64,000 nt of DNA from Deltaproteobacteria bacterium (GCA_021813685.1 JAKAJS010000285.1:1-64000); one strand, 5' to 3'; shown: positions 31,470-40,594, numbered from the stretch's first letter. Program-made: numbers and translations. Notes: generated by a model not told the origin, from the letters alone.

Positions 31470-32927
31470 ATGCGTCTTACAAAGCTGTTTTGCGTTCTGT
31501 CCTGCGCAGTTTTGCTGGTTGCGGCCCTATGGAGCCTGAATGAGCGGGCCTCCGCCAAGGACCGGGTCGCGTGGAAGATTTCCGGGGAGCAGGAACAATT
31601 TCTGAAACATCTGCAAAGGAGAACTTTCAACTTCTTCTGGGATACCGCCAATCCGAAAAACGGGCTCATTCCCGACAGTTTCCCCGGTTCGAAATTTTCG
31701 AGCGTTGCCGGTGTGGGGTTTGCCCTGGCATCCTATCCGGTCGGGATAGAAGAGCACTATATCACGCGGGAGCAGGGGGCCGAGCGGACCCTTGCGACGC
31801 TGAACTTTCTGCTCCATGCCCCCCAGAACGCTTCTGCGGAAGGCGCTGCGGGCTACAAGGGGTTTTTCTACCATTTCCTGCGCATGGATAACGGCCTGCG
31901 GTACGGAAAGTCGGAACTTTCCACGATCGACACGGCGCTTCTCATGGCAGGCGTACTTACTTCCGGAACCTATTTCAATGGCGATAACCCCGTAGAGGCC
32001 AAAATTCGGGACGATGCCGAGGCGCTCTATCGCCGGGTCGACTGGCCGTGGGCATACTCCAGGGCGCACGAACCGCTTCTCAGCATGGGCTGGACCCCCG
32101 AGAAGGGGTATATCCAATATTACTGGACGGGCTATAGCGAAGCGATGATTCTCTACGTTCTCGCCATGGGCTCTCCTACGCACCCGATCGCCGCCGACGC
32201 CTGGACCCGTTTTACTTCGACCTACGTGTGGAGCGACCCGTACGGGTATGCCCACGTGAGCTTCGGGCCGCTTTTCGCCTACCAGTACTCCCAGGTGTGG
32301 ATCGATTTTCGCTCCATTCAGGATGCATACATGCGTGCCAAGGGGATCGACTACTTTGTCAACTCCAGGCGGGCCGTGTACGCCGGCAGGGCCTACTGCA
32401 TCGCGAACCCCGAGAAATGGCAAGGGTACGGCGACCTTGTGTGGGGGCTTACCGCCTGTAACGGGCCGGGGAGAAACCCGACAAAAGAAGATCCGCGCCC
32501 GACCCTTTTCCATGCCTACTGGGCGAGGGGATTTTGCTCGGGGTGCACGAGGGACGATGGAACGATCGCCCCGACAGCCGTTGCGGGCTCCGTTCCCTTT
32601 GCGCCCGAAATCACCATTCCAACGCTTGTCTACTTTCGCACCCGGTTCGGAAATGAGATCTATGGAAAGTACGGGTTCAAGGATGCGTTCAACCTCAGCT
32701 ACCGCACAGGGGAGACCGAGCCTGCGGGCTGGTTTGACACCCATTACCTGGCGATCGACCAGGGGCCTGTGCTTCTTATGATCGAAAACTACCGGACCGG
32801 GTTTCTGTGGAACCTCATGAAGAAAAACAGATACATACGGCAAGGGCTCGATCGGGCGGGGTTTACGGGCGGGTGGCTCGGGGCTCCCTCCCGGGAAGCG
32901 ATCGCGGGAGAAAATCCTTCGAGCTGA
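31470..32927 (+). CDS. Glycoamylase-family glycosidase (GH144-like), exported
   Basis: A 485-residue protein with a cleavable-looking signal peptide (MRLTKLFCVLSCAVLLVAAL then ERASAKD) followed by a ~450-residue (alpha/alpha)6 glycoamylase domain. Recognisable family motifs are QRRTFNFFWDTANPKNGLIP, SVAGVGFALASYPVG, GWTPEKGYIQYYWTGYSEAM, LFAYQYSQVWIDFR and GDLVWGLTACNGP. Characterised GH144 members are endo-beta-1,2-glucanases, but the wider family is annotated as 'glucoamylase'. Placed next to a sugar importer and GH1 enzyme, it would act in the periplasm or outside to release oligosaccharides. GGAAGGG precedes the ATG. It is divergent from the binding-protein operon. Confidence 0.85.
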   Translation: MRLTKLFCVLSCAVLLVAALWSLNERASAKDRVAWKISGEQEQFLKHLQRRTFNFFWDTANPKNGLIPDSFPGSKFSSVAGVGFALASYPVGIEEHYITREQGAERTLATLNFLLHAPQNASAEGAAGYKGFFYHFLRMDNGLRYGKSELSTIDTALLMAGVLTSGTYFNGDNPVEAKIRDDAEALYRRVDWPWAYSRAHEPLLSMGWTPEKGYIQYYWTGYSEAMILYVLAMGSPTHPIAADAWTRFTSTYVWSDPYGYAHVSFGPLFAYQYSQVWIDFRSIQDAYMRAKGIDYFVNSRRAVYAGRAYCIANPEKWQGYGDLVWGLTACNGPGRNPTKEDPRPTLFHAYWARGFCSGCTRDDGTIAPTAVAGSVPFAPEITIPTLVYFRTRFGNEIYGKYGFKDAFNLSYRTGETEPAGWFDTHYLAIDQGPVLLMIENYRTGFLWNLMKKNRYIRQGLDRAGFTGGWLGAPSREAIAGENPSS

Positions 32928-32993
32928 TTTCGGTCCGAAAAGCGATCTTATTCACCCCTGCGTCCTCAATCGTACGCTTTGCCTGTGCGTTCC

Positions 32994-33013
32994 GGACCCT
33001 GTCTATTGGGTCC
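32994..33013 (+). terminator. Possible terminator hairpin after the GH144-like gene
   Basis: GGACCC and GGGTCC pair around an 8-nt loop, and a TTTTTCTTTC tract begins 9 nt downstream. The stem is short and the T tract is offset, so this is tentative. The remaining ~240 bp before the next gene show nothing else. Confidence 0.3.
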
Positions 33014-33166
33014 GAGCAACGCTTTTTCTTTCAAAAATCCTTCCAAAGCTATATTATCTTCTCAGCTTTACCGACTTTACCGAAATTCAGTCTCTCCATG
33101 TGTATCCACGATAGTGCGCAGTGTGAAGCGGAACGCGGGAAAACCTGCAATTAGGCGAGGCATTAG

Positions 33167-34540
33167 ATGGAAAAACCCAAGCTGCTCATTGTAGACGATG
33201 ACGAGACCATACTCCTGGCAATGAAATGGGCATTCGCCGGAGACTACCAGGTCTTTACCGCAGGGGAAAGGCAGGGCGCTCTCGATCTGTTCAAAAAAGA
33301 ACGGCCGCCCCTGGTGACCCTGGACCTTGGCCTCCCGCCCCACGCCCAATCCGCCGAAGAGGGATTTCTCACTCTTGCCGGCCTGCTCGAGGAAGACCCT
33401 TATGTCAAGGTGATCATCGTTTCCGGTCAGGAAGAGAGGAGCAACGCGCTTACAGCGGTCGACCAGGGCGCGTGTGATTTTTTGTGCAAACCGATGCAGG
33501 TGGAAGAGCTGGGAGTAATCCTGCGGCGGGCCTTAAGACTCTATGATTTGGAAAGCGAAAACAGGGTGCTGCGGGCCGCCCGGACGAATAACGCCTTTGA
33601 TGAGTTGATAGGGGCCAGCCCCCAGATGCAGCAGGTTTTTTTAACGATCGAAAAGGTGGCCGCAACCGATGCGCCAATCCTTATATTCGGAGAAAGCGGT
33701 ACCGGAAAGGAACTGGTGGCAAAGGCCCTGCACGCAAGAAGCTCGAGAAGGGAGGGGAGCTTTGTCGCCATAAACTGCTCGGCCATCCCGGAGAACCTTA
33801 TCGAAAGCGAACTGTTCGGCCATGAAAAGGGCGCCTTCACCGGAGCGCATACGCAAAGGAAGGGCCGAATCGAACTCGCCGACAAGGGCACCCTGTTTCT
33901 CGACGAGATTGGAGATCTGCCCCTGGCTCTCCAGGTAAAGCTGCTGCGCTTTCTTCAGGAGCACACGATCGAGCGCGTCGGAGGCAGAAAGGAAATTTCA
34001 ATTGACACACGGGTCATTGCCGCAACCAACGTGGACCTCGATGAGGCGATCCGGGAGGGACGCTTTCGAGAAGACCTCTACTACCGCCTCGGGGTGATAA
34101 AGGTACCGGTGCCCCCGCTGCGTGAGCGCTCGGGAGATGTCGAACTGCTGGCCATGAGTTTCCTCGAAAAGTACTCGGCCGAACAGAAACGGGAAGTATT
34201 CGGGATAACCCCCAAAGGCATGAACGCGCTCAAAGATCACAGATGGCCGGGCAACGTGCGCGAACTCGAAAACCGGATCCGGAGGGCGGTGATCCTGGTG
34301 CAGGGGCGAAAAATTACCGACGAGGACCTGGAGCTTGGCACTCAAAAATCGGGCAGAATGACCCTCAAGGAAGCCCGCCAGAGAGCCGAGCGGGAAATCG
34401 TGATGCAAACGCTTAGAGAAAGTAATTTCAATCTCACCAGAGCGGCTGCCAATCTGGGGATCAGCCGCCCCAATCTCTACGAACTGATGGAAAAGCTCGG
34501 AATAAAAAAAGACGAAAAACTCGGAGCGCCGGGTTCATAA
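33167..34540 (+). CDS. prsR: Sigma-54-dependent response regulator (PrsR / PEP-CTERM type)
   Basis: A 457-residue NtrC-family activator. The receiver (VDDDETILLAMKWAF, phosphoacceptor in VTLDLGLPP, Lys in LCKPMQ) is followed by the AAA+ domain with Walker A GESGTGKE, the sigma-54 contact loop GAFTGA and Walker B LFLDEIGDL. The C-terminal Fis-type HTH is FNLTRAAANLGISRPNLYEL. The receiver wording (IVDDDETILLAMKWA, TLDLGLPP) matches PrsR, the regulator of the PEP-CTERM/exosortase exopolysaccharide system. No PrsK kinase, exosortase or PEP-CTERM protein is nearby, so it appears detached from its partners in this window. Confidence 0.85.
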   Translation: MEKPKLLIVDDDETILLAMKWAFAGDYQVFTAGERQGALDLFKKERPPLVTLDLGLPPHAQSAEEGFLTLAGLLEEDPYVKVIIVSGQEERSNALTAVDQGACDFLCKPMQVEELGVILRRALRLYDLESENRVLRAARTNNAFDELIGASPQMQQVFLTIEKVAATDAPILIFGESGTGKELVAKALHARSSRREGSFVAINCSAIPENLIESELFGHEKGAFTGAHTQRKGRIELADKGTLFLDEIGDLPLALQVKLLRFLQEHTIERVGGRKEISIDTRVIAATNVDLDEAIREGRFREDLYYRLGVIKVPVPPLRERSGDVELLAMSFLEKYSAEQKREVFGITPKGMNALKDHRWPGNVRELENRIRRAVILVQGRKITDEDLELGTQKSGRMTLKEARQRAEREIVMQTLRESNFNLTRAAANLGISRPNLYELMEKLGIKKDEKLGAPGS

Positions 34541-34546
34541 AATCTC

Positions 34547-35431
34547 TCACTCTTTTCCCGAGTCGATCTCACCCGTTCGAAAAAGGGTTTCCGCATGATA
34601 GGAGCTTCGTACGAACGGGCCGCTGGCTACCCGGGCAAACCCCGATTGCAGGGCATGGTCGCGCCACGCCTCGAACTCTTCCGGGGGAACATAGCGTTCT
34701 ACGGCAAGGTGATCCGGAGTGGGTTGGAGATATTGCCCCAGGGTGAGCATACTGCAGCCTGCGTCGAGCAGATCCCGGAGGGTCTGCCGGATTTCCTCGG
34801 CCGTCTCGCCCAGTCCGAGCATCAGGCCTGACTTGGTCACCCGGGCGGGGTTGCACTCTTTTGCCAGTCGCAGCACCGCCAGCGAGCGGCGGTAATCGGC
34901 CTCGGGCCTCACAGACGGGTAGAGACGAGGCACCGTTTCGATGTTGTGATTCAGTACGTCCGGACCGGCTTCGATCACCTTCCGCAGGGCCTCGGGATCG
35001 CCCTGAAAATCGGGGATCAGTACCTCCACCCGGCTCTGCGGAGATCTCTCTCGGATGCGCGTAATGGTTCGGGCAAAAAAGGCGGCCCCGCCATCCGGCA
35101 GGTCATCGCGGGTAACCGAAGTCACCACCACATGGAGCAGGCCCAGTTTCAGGGCCGCTTCTGCGACCCGCGCGGGTTCTTCCGGGTCCGGGGCTTCCAG
35201 GGGCCCGTGATCCACCGCGCAAAAACGACAGTTGCGCGTGCAGCGCGGGCCCATGATCAAAAACGTCGCCGTCCTGCAGGAAAAGCATTCCCATTGATTG
35301 GGACATCTGGCCTCCTGGCAGACGGTGTGAAGATTGCCTTCCTTCAAGAGAGACCGTATCCGTTCGAACTCGGGTCCCGTGGGGAGCTTTTTCCTGAGCC
35401 AACTGGGTTTGGCCAAACGAAGTTCGGTCAT
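34547..35431 (-). CDS. lipA: Lipoyl synthase (LipA)
   Basis: A 294-residue radical SAM enzyme that inserts two sulfurs into octanoyl groups on lipoyl domains. The auxiliary cluster motif Cx4Cx5C is CQEARCPNQWEC and the radical SAM CxxxCxxC motif is CTRNCRFC; the C-terminal RSSYHAE Ser ligates the auxiliary cluster. Length is standard. It is the last gene of the glycine-cleavage cluster, 34 bp after gcvPB, which fits its role in lipoylating GcvH. No lipB or lplA ligase is in the window, so the octanoyl supply is encoded elsewhere. Confidence 0.97.
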   Translation of the reverse strand: MTELRLAKPSWLRKKLPTGPEFERIRSLLKEGNLHTVCQEARCPNQWECFSCRTATFLIMGPRCTRNCRFCAVDHGPLEAPDPEEPARVAEAALKLGLLHVVVTSVTRDDLPDGGAAFFARTITRIRERSPQSRVEVLIPDFQGDPEALRKVIEAGPDVLNHNIETVPRLYPSVRPEADYRRSLAVLRLAKECNPARVTKSGLMLGLGETAEEIRQTLRDLLDAGCSMLTLGQYLQPTPDHLAVERYVPPEEFEAWRDHALQSGFARVASGPFVRSSYHAETLFRTGEIDSGKE

Positions 35432-35465
35432 AATCGCCTCTCGAGTAGGGTCCCTTAAAAGATTC

Positions 35466-36920
35466 TCAGCAGGTCAGACAAGGATGTCTTGCCGCAAACG
35501 TTTCGTCGAGCCGCCGCAATTTGGGCCGCCGGGGCGCATCCCGTACAAGCTGGGGATTTTCCCCCGCCTCCTTCACCACCTCTTGAAACGCCTCGATGAA
35601 TGCATCCAGTTCCTCTTTGCATTCGGTCTCCGTCGGTTCGATCATGATGGCGCCGTGCACCACCAGCGGGAAATAGATCGTAGGCGGGTGGAAGCCGTAG
35701 TCCATCAGCCGTTTTACCATATCCAGAGTGGAGACTTTCTGCGTTTCCTGTTTTTTGTCGGAAAATACGCACTCGTGCAGGCTCGGCCTGTCGTAGGGCA
35801 GGTGCAGGGTGTCTTTGAGCCTGGCCTTGACGTAGTTGGCATTGAGCACTGCGAACCGGCTCACATTCTTCAGTTCCGCCCCGAGGCTCAGGATATAGGC
35901 GTACGCCCTGATCATGACCCCTACGTTGCCGTAAAACCCGTGGAGACGCCCGATCGAGTCCGGGAAATCCCCGCTGAGACTATAGGCGCCGTTTTCTTTA
36001 ATGATGCGGGGAACCGGCAGGAAGGGCTCCAGGTGCTTTTTGACGCACACGGGACCCGCTCCCGGGCCGCCGCCGCCATGGGGTGTGGAAAATGTCTTGT
36101 GTAGGTTCAGGTGCAGCACATCGACGCCGATATCCCCCACCCCCACGATGCCCATGATTGCGTTCATGTTGGCGCCGTCGCAGTAGACCAGGCCCCCCTT
36201 GGCATGAACGATATCGGCAATCTCTTTAATATTTTCTTCGAAAAGGCCCAGGGTGTTGGGATTGGTCACCATGATCCCGGCGGTTTGCTCATCCATTACC
36301 GCGGCAACCGTTTCCGGGGAGAGCACGCCCCTTTCGTTCGATTTCACATTTACGGGACTGAATCCGCACAGGGCGGCGCTCGCCGGGTTGGTGCCGTGAG
36401 CGGTATCGGGGACGATGATTTTGGTGCGTCGCTCCCCCTTGCTCCGGTGAAAGGCATGGATGATCATCATGCCTGTAAGTTCCCCATGTGCCCCCGCCGC
36501 CGGCTGAACGCTTACCGCATCCATGCCGGTCACCTCGGCCAGAAGGCCCTGGAGTTCGTACATCAACCGCAGTACCCCCTGCGAGAGGCCGACGGGAAGC
36601 AGCGGGTGCGCCCCGGCGAATCCGGGCAGGGCCGCCTGCTTTTCATGGGTCTTGGGATTGTATTTCATGGTGCACGACCCCAGGGGATAGAGTCCGGTAT
36701 CCACCCCGAAATTCCACGTGGAAAGCCGCGTGTAATGGCGCACCACCTCCGGTTCGCTCAAATCGGGAAAGTCCGGGCCTTCTCCCGTAAGCGATTCTTC
36801 CAGGGGAAAATTTTCCACATCCCTGCGGGGAAGAGAAATTCCGCAGCGCCCCTTTTTGCCCTTTTCCATGAGCAAAGGCTCATTGAGTATCAGGCCGGTA
36901 GTACCGATCGATTCTTTCAT
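35466..36920 (-). CDS. gcvPB: Glycine dehydrogenase (decarboxylating) subunit 2
   Basis: A 484-residue C-terminal half of the split glycine decarboxylase (P protein). The PLP-binding Lys is in HLNLHKTFSTPHGGGGPGAG, and TAHGTNPASAALCGF and YCDGANMNAIMG are active-site segments. With GcvPA it decarboxylates glycine and transfers the aminomethyl group to lipoyl-GcvH. The start codon overlaps the gcvPA stop by 4 bp, and GGAGGAAGAGG supports the chosen ATG; an upstream in-frame ATG would add 24 residues inside gcvPA. Confidence 0.97.
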   Translation of the reverse strand: MKESIGTTGLILNEPLLMEKGKKGRCGISLPRRDVENFPLEESLTGEGPDFPDLSEPEVVRHYTRLSTWNFGVDTGLYPLGSCTMKYNPKTHEKQAALPGFAGAHPLLPVGLSQGVLRLMYELQGLLAEVTGMDAVSVQPAAGAHGELTGMMIIHAFHRSKGERRTKIIVPDTAHGTNPASAALCGFSPVNVKSNERGVLSPETVAAVMDEQTAGIMVTNPNTLGLFEENIKEIADIVHAKGGLVYCDGANMNAIMGIVGVGDIGVDVLHLNLHKTFSTPHGGGGPGAGPVCVKKHLEPFLPVPRIIKENGAYSLSGDFPDSIGRLHGFYGNVGVMIRAYAYILSLGAELKNVSRFAVLNANYVKARLKDTLHLPYDRPSLHECVFSDKKQETQKVSTLDMVKRLMDYGFHPPTIYFPLVVHGAIMIEPTETECKEELDAFIEAFQEVVKEAGENPQLVRDAPRRPKLRRLDETFAARHPCLTC

Positions 36921-38260
36921 GACACAACCTCTTCCTCCAGGGTTTTCACCAGCAGATCCATGTCCTCGCGGGACTTGGTTTCGGTGACGCACAGCAGGTA
37001 GTGGCCGGCAAGCTCCGGATAGAAGGGTGCAAGGGACAGGCCTGCCACGATATTTTTTTCGAGAAGATTTTGATAGATGCTCTCCGAGCCGGGCCGGAAC
37101 TCGACGACAAACTCATTGAAGGTCGGTCCGGCAAAGGGAATGCGGAAGCCCGCGCCGCGAAGCCGGCTCTTCAGGTACTCGGTCTTGTCATAGTTAAGCC
37201 TCGCCATTTCCCGAAGACCCGTTCCGCCAAGGGAAGCCATGTACATGGCAGTTGTGGTTGCGCACAGCCCGGAGTTGGTGCAGATGTTGGAAGTCGCCTT
37301 CTCCCGGCGGATATGCTGCTCGCGGGTCGAAAGCGTCAACACGAAGCCTTGCCTGCCGTCGAGATCCATGGTCTTTCCCACCAGACGCCCCGGCATATTG
37401 CGTATGTATTCCTTCTTGCAGGCAAACATGCCCATTCCGGGACCTCCGAAGCTCTGCGGAATGCCGAAGCTTTGCCCCTCCCCGCAGGCGATGTCCGCGC
37501 CCTGAATCCCCGGGCCTTTCAGCAGACCAAAGGCCATGGGTTCGGTGAAGCAGGAGACAAGCAGGGTCTTTTGGCCCACGGTCGATTCTTTGGCCTGTGC
37601 CGGATTTTCGATGCAGCCGAAAAAATTGGGGGACTGCACGGCTACGGCGGCTACGTCGTCGAGTTTCGGCATTTTGGAAAAATCGGTCCTGCCGTCGGCC
37701 GAATAGGGCAGTTCGACGATTTCAAACTCCCCCGGCCCCAGGTAGGTCCGAACCACCTGGCGGTAGAAGGGGTGAATCAGGCCGGAGAGCACCACCTTTT
37801 TGAGGCGGGTGATGCGGCAGGCCATCAAAAGCGCCTCGGCCAGGGCCGAAGCACCGTCGTACATGGACGCGTTGGCGACATCCAAGCCGAGAAGCGAGGC
37901 CACAAGGCTTTGGTACTCAAAGATCGCCTGGAGCGTTCCCTGGCTGATCTCGGGCTGGTAGGGCGTGTAGGCGGTGGAAAATTCCGAACGGCCCAGAAGA
38001 TAGGAAACCGAGGCCGGGATGAAATGTTCGTAGCTGCCCGCGCCCAGATAGACCTTACACCGGTCGGCAGAACCCATGGTGGCGGCCATCGCCGCCATGT
38101 GGCTGTCCAGTTCCCATTCCGTCATGGGTTCGGGCAGATCGAGCGCGCTCTTGCGGCGGCACGCCCCGGGAATGGTGGAGAAAAGATCGTCGAGACTGCC
38201 AACCCCCACCACCCGGAGCATTTCGGCGATATCTTCATCGGTGTGCGGCAGATATCTCAT
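36917..38260 (-). CDS. gcvPA: Glycine dehydrogenase (decarboxylating) subunit 1
   Basis: A 447-residue N-terminal half of the split P protein, with the characteristic MRYLPHTDEDIAEML start, FLGAGSYEHFIPA-like segment (YLGAGSYEHFIPASV), YTPYQPEISQGTLQAIFEYQ and SNICTNSGLCA. Its start overlaps the gcvH stop by 4 bp and its stop overlaps the gcvPB start by 4 bp, so the three are translationally coupled and made in equal amounts. Confidence 0.97.
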   Translation of the reverse strand: MRYLPHTDEDIAEMLRVVGVGSLDDLFSTIPGACRRKSALDLPEPMTEWELDSHMAAMAATMGSADRCKVYLGAGSYEHFIPASVSYLLGRSEFSTAYTPYQPEISQGTLQAIFEYQSLVASLLGLDVANASMYDGASALAEALLMACRITRLKKVVLSGLIHPFYRQVVRTYLGPGEFEIVELPYSADGRTDFSKMPKLDDVAAVAVQSPNFFGCIENPAQAKESTVGQKTLLVSCFTEPMAFGLLKGPGIQGADIACGEGQSFGIPQSFGGPGMGMFACKKEYIRNMPGRLVGKTMDLDGRQGFVLTLSTREQHIRREKATSNICTNSGLCATTTAMYMASLGGTGLREMARLNYDKTEYLKSRLRGAGFRIPFAGPTFNEFVVEFRPGSESIYQNLLEKNIVAGLSLAPFYPELAGHYLLCVTETKSREDMDLLVKTLEEEVVS

Positions 38261-38664
38261 TGTCCCAATCCTTTAAGCATCTCCAGATAGGCACCTTTTT
38301 TCATCAGCCGGCTCAGCTCGGAAGGGTCGGCGGGTTTTACTTCGATGATCCACCCCTTGCCGTAGGGGTCCTGATTGACAAGGGCAGGCGCCCCCTCAAG
38401 CTCTGTATTGACGGCAACAACCTCGCCTCCGAGGGGAATCAACATCTCGGCCACCGCCTTGACCGATTCGAGCGTTCCGAATACATCGCCCTTTTGGAAA
38501 GTCGCCCCCACCTCCGGGACTTCCACGAACACGATGTCTCCGAGTTGATCCTGGGCGTAGTCGCTAACCCCGATCCGCACAATGTCGCCTTCGGCCTTTG
38601 CCCATTCATGGTCGTCCGAATAGAGCACCTCATCCGATAAACTCAAATCACTCAGTTCCTTCAT
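38257..38664 (-). CDS. gcvH: Glycine cleavage system H protein
   Basis: A 135-residue lipoyl carrier. The lipoylated Lys is K69 in FGTLESVKAVAEMLIP; HEWAKAEGDIVRIGVSDYAQ is the typical N-terminal strand, and NQDPYGKGWIIEVKP the C-terminal one. It shuttles the aminomethyl group among P, T and L proteins. It is 19 bp downstream of gcvT and overlaps gcvPA. Confidence 0.97.
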   Translation of the reverse strand: MKELSDLSLSDEVLYSDDHEWAKAEGDIVRIGVSDYAQDQLGDIVFVEVPEVGATFQKGDVFGTLESVKAVAEMLIPLGGEVVAVNTELEGAPALVNQDPYGKGWIIEVKPADPSELSRLMKKGAYLEMLKGLGQ

Positions 38665-38683
38665 CTCTTTTCCTCCTTCTTGG

Positions 38684-39958
38684 CTAGAGCATTTCGCGCA
38701 TGGCGCGCCGCGCCGTGCGGCCGGGGCGTATGTCCTCTACAATCGTTACGGTGATCTTGCGTAGCCTGTCCTTGAGCACTGCTCTTTCCCCGGGCGCAAG
38801 CCTGGTCTTTACCCGTACAAAACCGCAGCTCAGCCCCTTGGGTTCGAACCCTTCCGGCTTGTCAGGTGAGGCAATGCTCACGATGCGCCCCTCCTGGCGG
38901 CCGATCCCCATATCCGTAGCACAGGTCAAAACAACTCCGATCTCCGTTCCCGAAGCGTCCAGAACGACCGCGGGGTCACTTGCCGTGACCTTCCGCAGAT
39001 CGTCTCCCACAAAGGCATGGGTGAACTCGGGATTTTCGATCGCAAGCAGGGCTTTTGAGCCGAGAAAGCTCTTTGTAAAGCCCGTTTGGGCTCCGTTATA
39101 GGGCAAGGCGAACGACCAGGGATGATTGATAAAGGGCCAGTGACCGATATCCTGGTGCGACAGGGGCAATACGGCGCCCACCCGCAAAGAATCCCTTGCC
39201 CCCAGCCCGCAGGGCGATATGCCAAACGCTTCGCCCGCCTCGAGCAGCATCTGCCAGAGCCGCACGAAATGCGCCGGGTCGATGAAAAGCTCAAAGCCGA
39301 ATTCCCCGGTGTAGCCGGTGCGCGACACCAGGAGCGGTGTTCCGTCCTTCAGGCGGACCGGTTCGATGGGGAGCGAGGTTTCGCTAAAATAGCCCTTGAA
39401 TGAAAAGTAGCCCAGCTTGTCAAAGGTGGTTTGCGGGTCCAGGAGAACGGAACCGAGGATTTTGGCCGCCGTGGGCCCCTGTATATCCAGTTTCCCCACC
39501 CCGTCGGTCATGTCCTCGATGTGCACGGAAAGCCCGCCCCTTTGCACCGCAAGATGCGCCGCGATCTTTCCCCCCATCCCGGCGTTCACTACGACCAGGT
39601 AGGCTTCGTGGCACAACTGGTAGACGATGGCGTCATCGATCGTGTTGCCCGCACTGTCCAGGAAAGCCCCGTAGACGCACCTGCCCGGTATCAGACAGGA
39701 CCCGCCCGCGCCCAGGCACGCATCGAGATCTTTGGTAAAACAATGCTGGAGAAGCTCCCTTGCCCCCGATCCCCGAAGAGTCAGTACCGCCATGTGGCTC
39801 GTGTCGAAAAGACCTGCGCGAGTAAGCACCGAGAGGTGTTCGCCTCTTACCCCCGAAGGATACCAGAGCGGCATGTCGTAGCCGCCGAAATTCGCCATGT
39901 TCGCCCCGCTGGCGATATGCCAGGCGTGTAACAGGGTCTTTTTGGGTTGTGTCTCCAT
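38684..39958 (-). CDS. gcvT: Glycine cleavage system aminomethyltransferase (T protein)
   Basis: A 424-residue folate-binding transferase that releases ammonia from the H-protein intermediate and forms 5,10-methylene-THF. Family motifs are FGGYDMPLWYPSG, LFDTSHMAV, SRTGYTGEFGFELF and GLGARDSLRVGAVLPL. It is about 55-60 residues longer than typical GcvT; the extra length is spread over insertions (e.g. around LGSVLLDPQTTFDKLGYFSF and the C-terminal RPGRTARRAMREML tail) rather than a distinct domain. AGGAGAGG precedes the ATG. It is preceded by an Lrp-type regulator on the same strand. Confidence 0.95.
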   Translation of the reverse strand: METQPKKTLLHAWHIASGANMANFGGYDMPLWYPSGVRGEHLSVLTRAGLFDTSHMAVLTLRGSGARELLQHCFTKDLDACLGAGGSCLIPGRCVYGAFLDSAGNTIDDAIVYQLCHEAYLVVVNAGMGGKIAAHLAVQRGGLSVHIEDMTDGVGKLDIQGPTAAKILGSVLLDPQTTFDKLGYFSFKGYFSETSLPIEPVRLKDGTPLLVSRTGYTGEFGFELFIDPAHFVRLWQMLLEAGEAFGISPCGLGARDSLRVGAVLPLSHQDIGHWPFINHPWSFALPYNGAQTGFTKSFLGSKALLAIENPEFTHAFVGDDLRKVTASDPAVVLDASGTEIGVVLTCATDMGIGRQEGRIVSIASPDKPEGFEPKGLSCGFVRVKTRLAPGERAVLKDRLRKITVTIVEDIRPGRTARRAMREML

Positions 39959-39993
39959 CGTGCGCCTCTCCTGCCCCGCGGCCGATTCGAGCC

Positions 39994-40437
39994 CTAAAAG
40001 ATGTAAGGAACCCGTAAATTGAAGCTTTTGTACACCACGAAGGTTTCCACCGATTCCACGCCGTGGACCCGCGAGACCTCTTCGGTGTAAAATTGGAGAA
40101 GGTCATAGTCATCTTTTAGAAGCACCACGAGCATCAGGTCGAAACGGCCCGTCACAACGCTTACCGAAACGACTCCCTTGAGCTTGCTGAACTCCTCCCC
40201 CCTTTTCACAAGGTCCATGTTCTGCAGGCGAACGCCGATCATAACCACCTGGTGCCCCTGAATCGCTTCGGGATTTACCTGACCGGAAATATCAAACACC
40301 TCGTCTTCGACAAGCTTCTTTACCCGCGTCCGCACGGTGTTTTCGGTAAGGCCCATCTCCTCGGCGATTCGCTTGAAAGACTTTCGCCCGTCCCGCAGGT
40401 GTCTGATAATGGCTAAATTGGTTTCATCGATCCTCAT
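39994..40437 (-). CDS. Lrp/AsnC family transcriptional regulator
   Basis: A 147-residue feast/famine regulator: winged HTH at residues ~1-50 (NLAIIRHLRDGRKSFKRIAE then ENTVRTRVKKLVEDEVFDI) and a RAM effector domain (VVMIGVRLQNMD, VSVVTGRFDLMLVVLLKD, ETFVVYKSF). As first gene of the glycine cleavage cluster, 35 bp before gcvT, it probably senses glycine or another amino acid and controls this operon, itself and possibly the divergent lpdA. A GGGGGGATAG ribosome site precedes the ATG. Confidence 0.93.
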   Translation of the reverse strand: MRIDETNLAIIRHLRDGRKSFKRIAEEMGLTENTVRTRVKKLVEDEVFDISGQVNPEAIQGHQVVMIGVRLQNMDLVKRGEEFSKLKGVVSVSVVTGRFDLMLVVLLKDDYDLLQFYTEEVSRVHGVESVETFVVYKSFNLRVPYIF

Positions 40438-40500
40438 TTGGCTATCCCCCCTCTCCCCGTGTGCGCTCCGGCAATGGCGGAGCCCCCCTGTGCGGGAAAG

Positions 40501-40528
40501 ATTCTATCGCTATTTATGTTTCAGTCAA
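40501..40528 (-). promoter_or_regulatory. Promoter of the lrp-gcv-lipA operon
   Basis: Read on the minus strand, TTGACT (40523-40528) and TAGAAT (40501-40506) are spaced by 16 bp, a near-consensus sigma-70 promoter about 65 bp upstream of the regulator's ATG. The surrounding 310-bp divergent interval is strikingly AT-rich, as expected for Lrp-type binding. Confidence 0.6.
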
Positions 40529-40594
40529 TATAAATTTTGGAAAATTGTCAAGTCATGAAATATCTGGCCGTCATTTTAACACTTACACAATTTT

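Noticed and set aside
31527-32843. 438-codon minus-strand open frame opposite the GH144-like gene
   Set aside because: The plus strand encodes a complete signal peptide and conserved family motifs; the antisense frame resembles nothing.
39959-39993. Glycine riboswitch in front of gcvT
   Set aside because: Only 35 bp separate the lrp-like gene and gcvT, too short for the aptamer, and no glycine-aptamer consensus was seen upstream of the lrp-like gene either.
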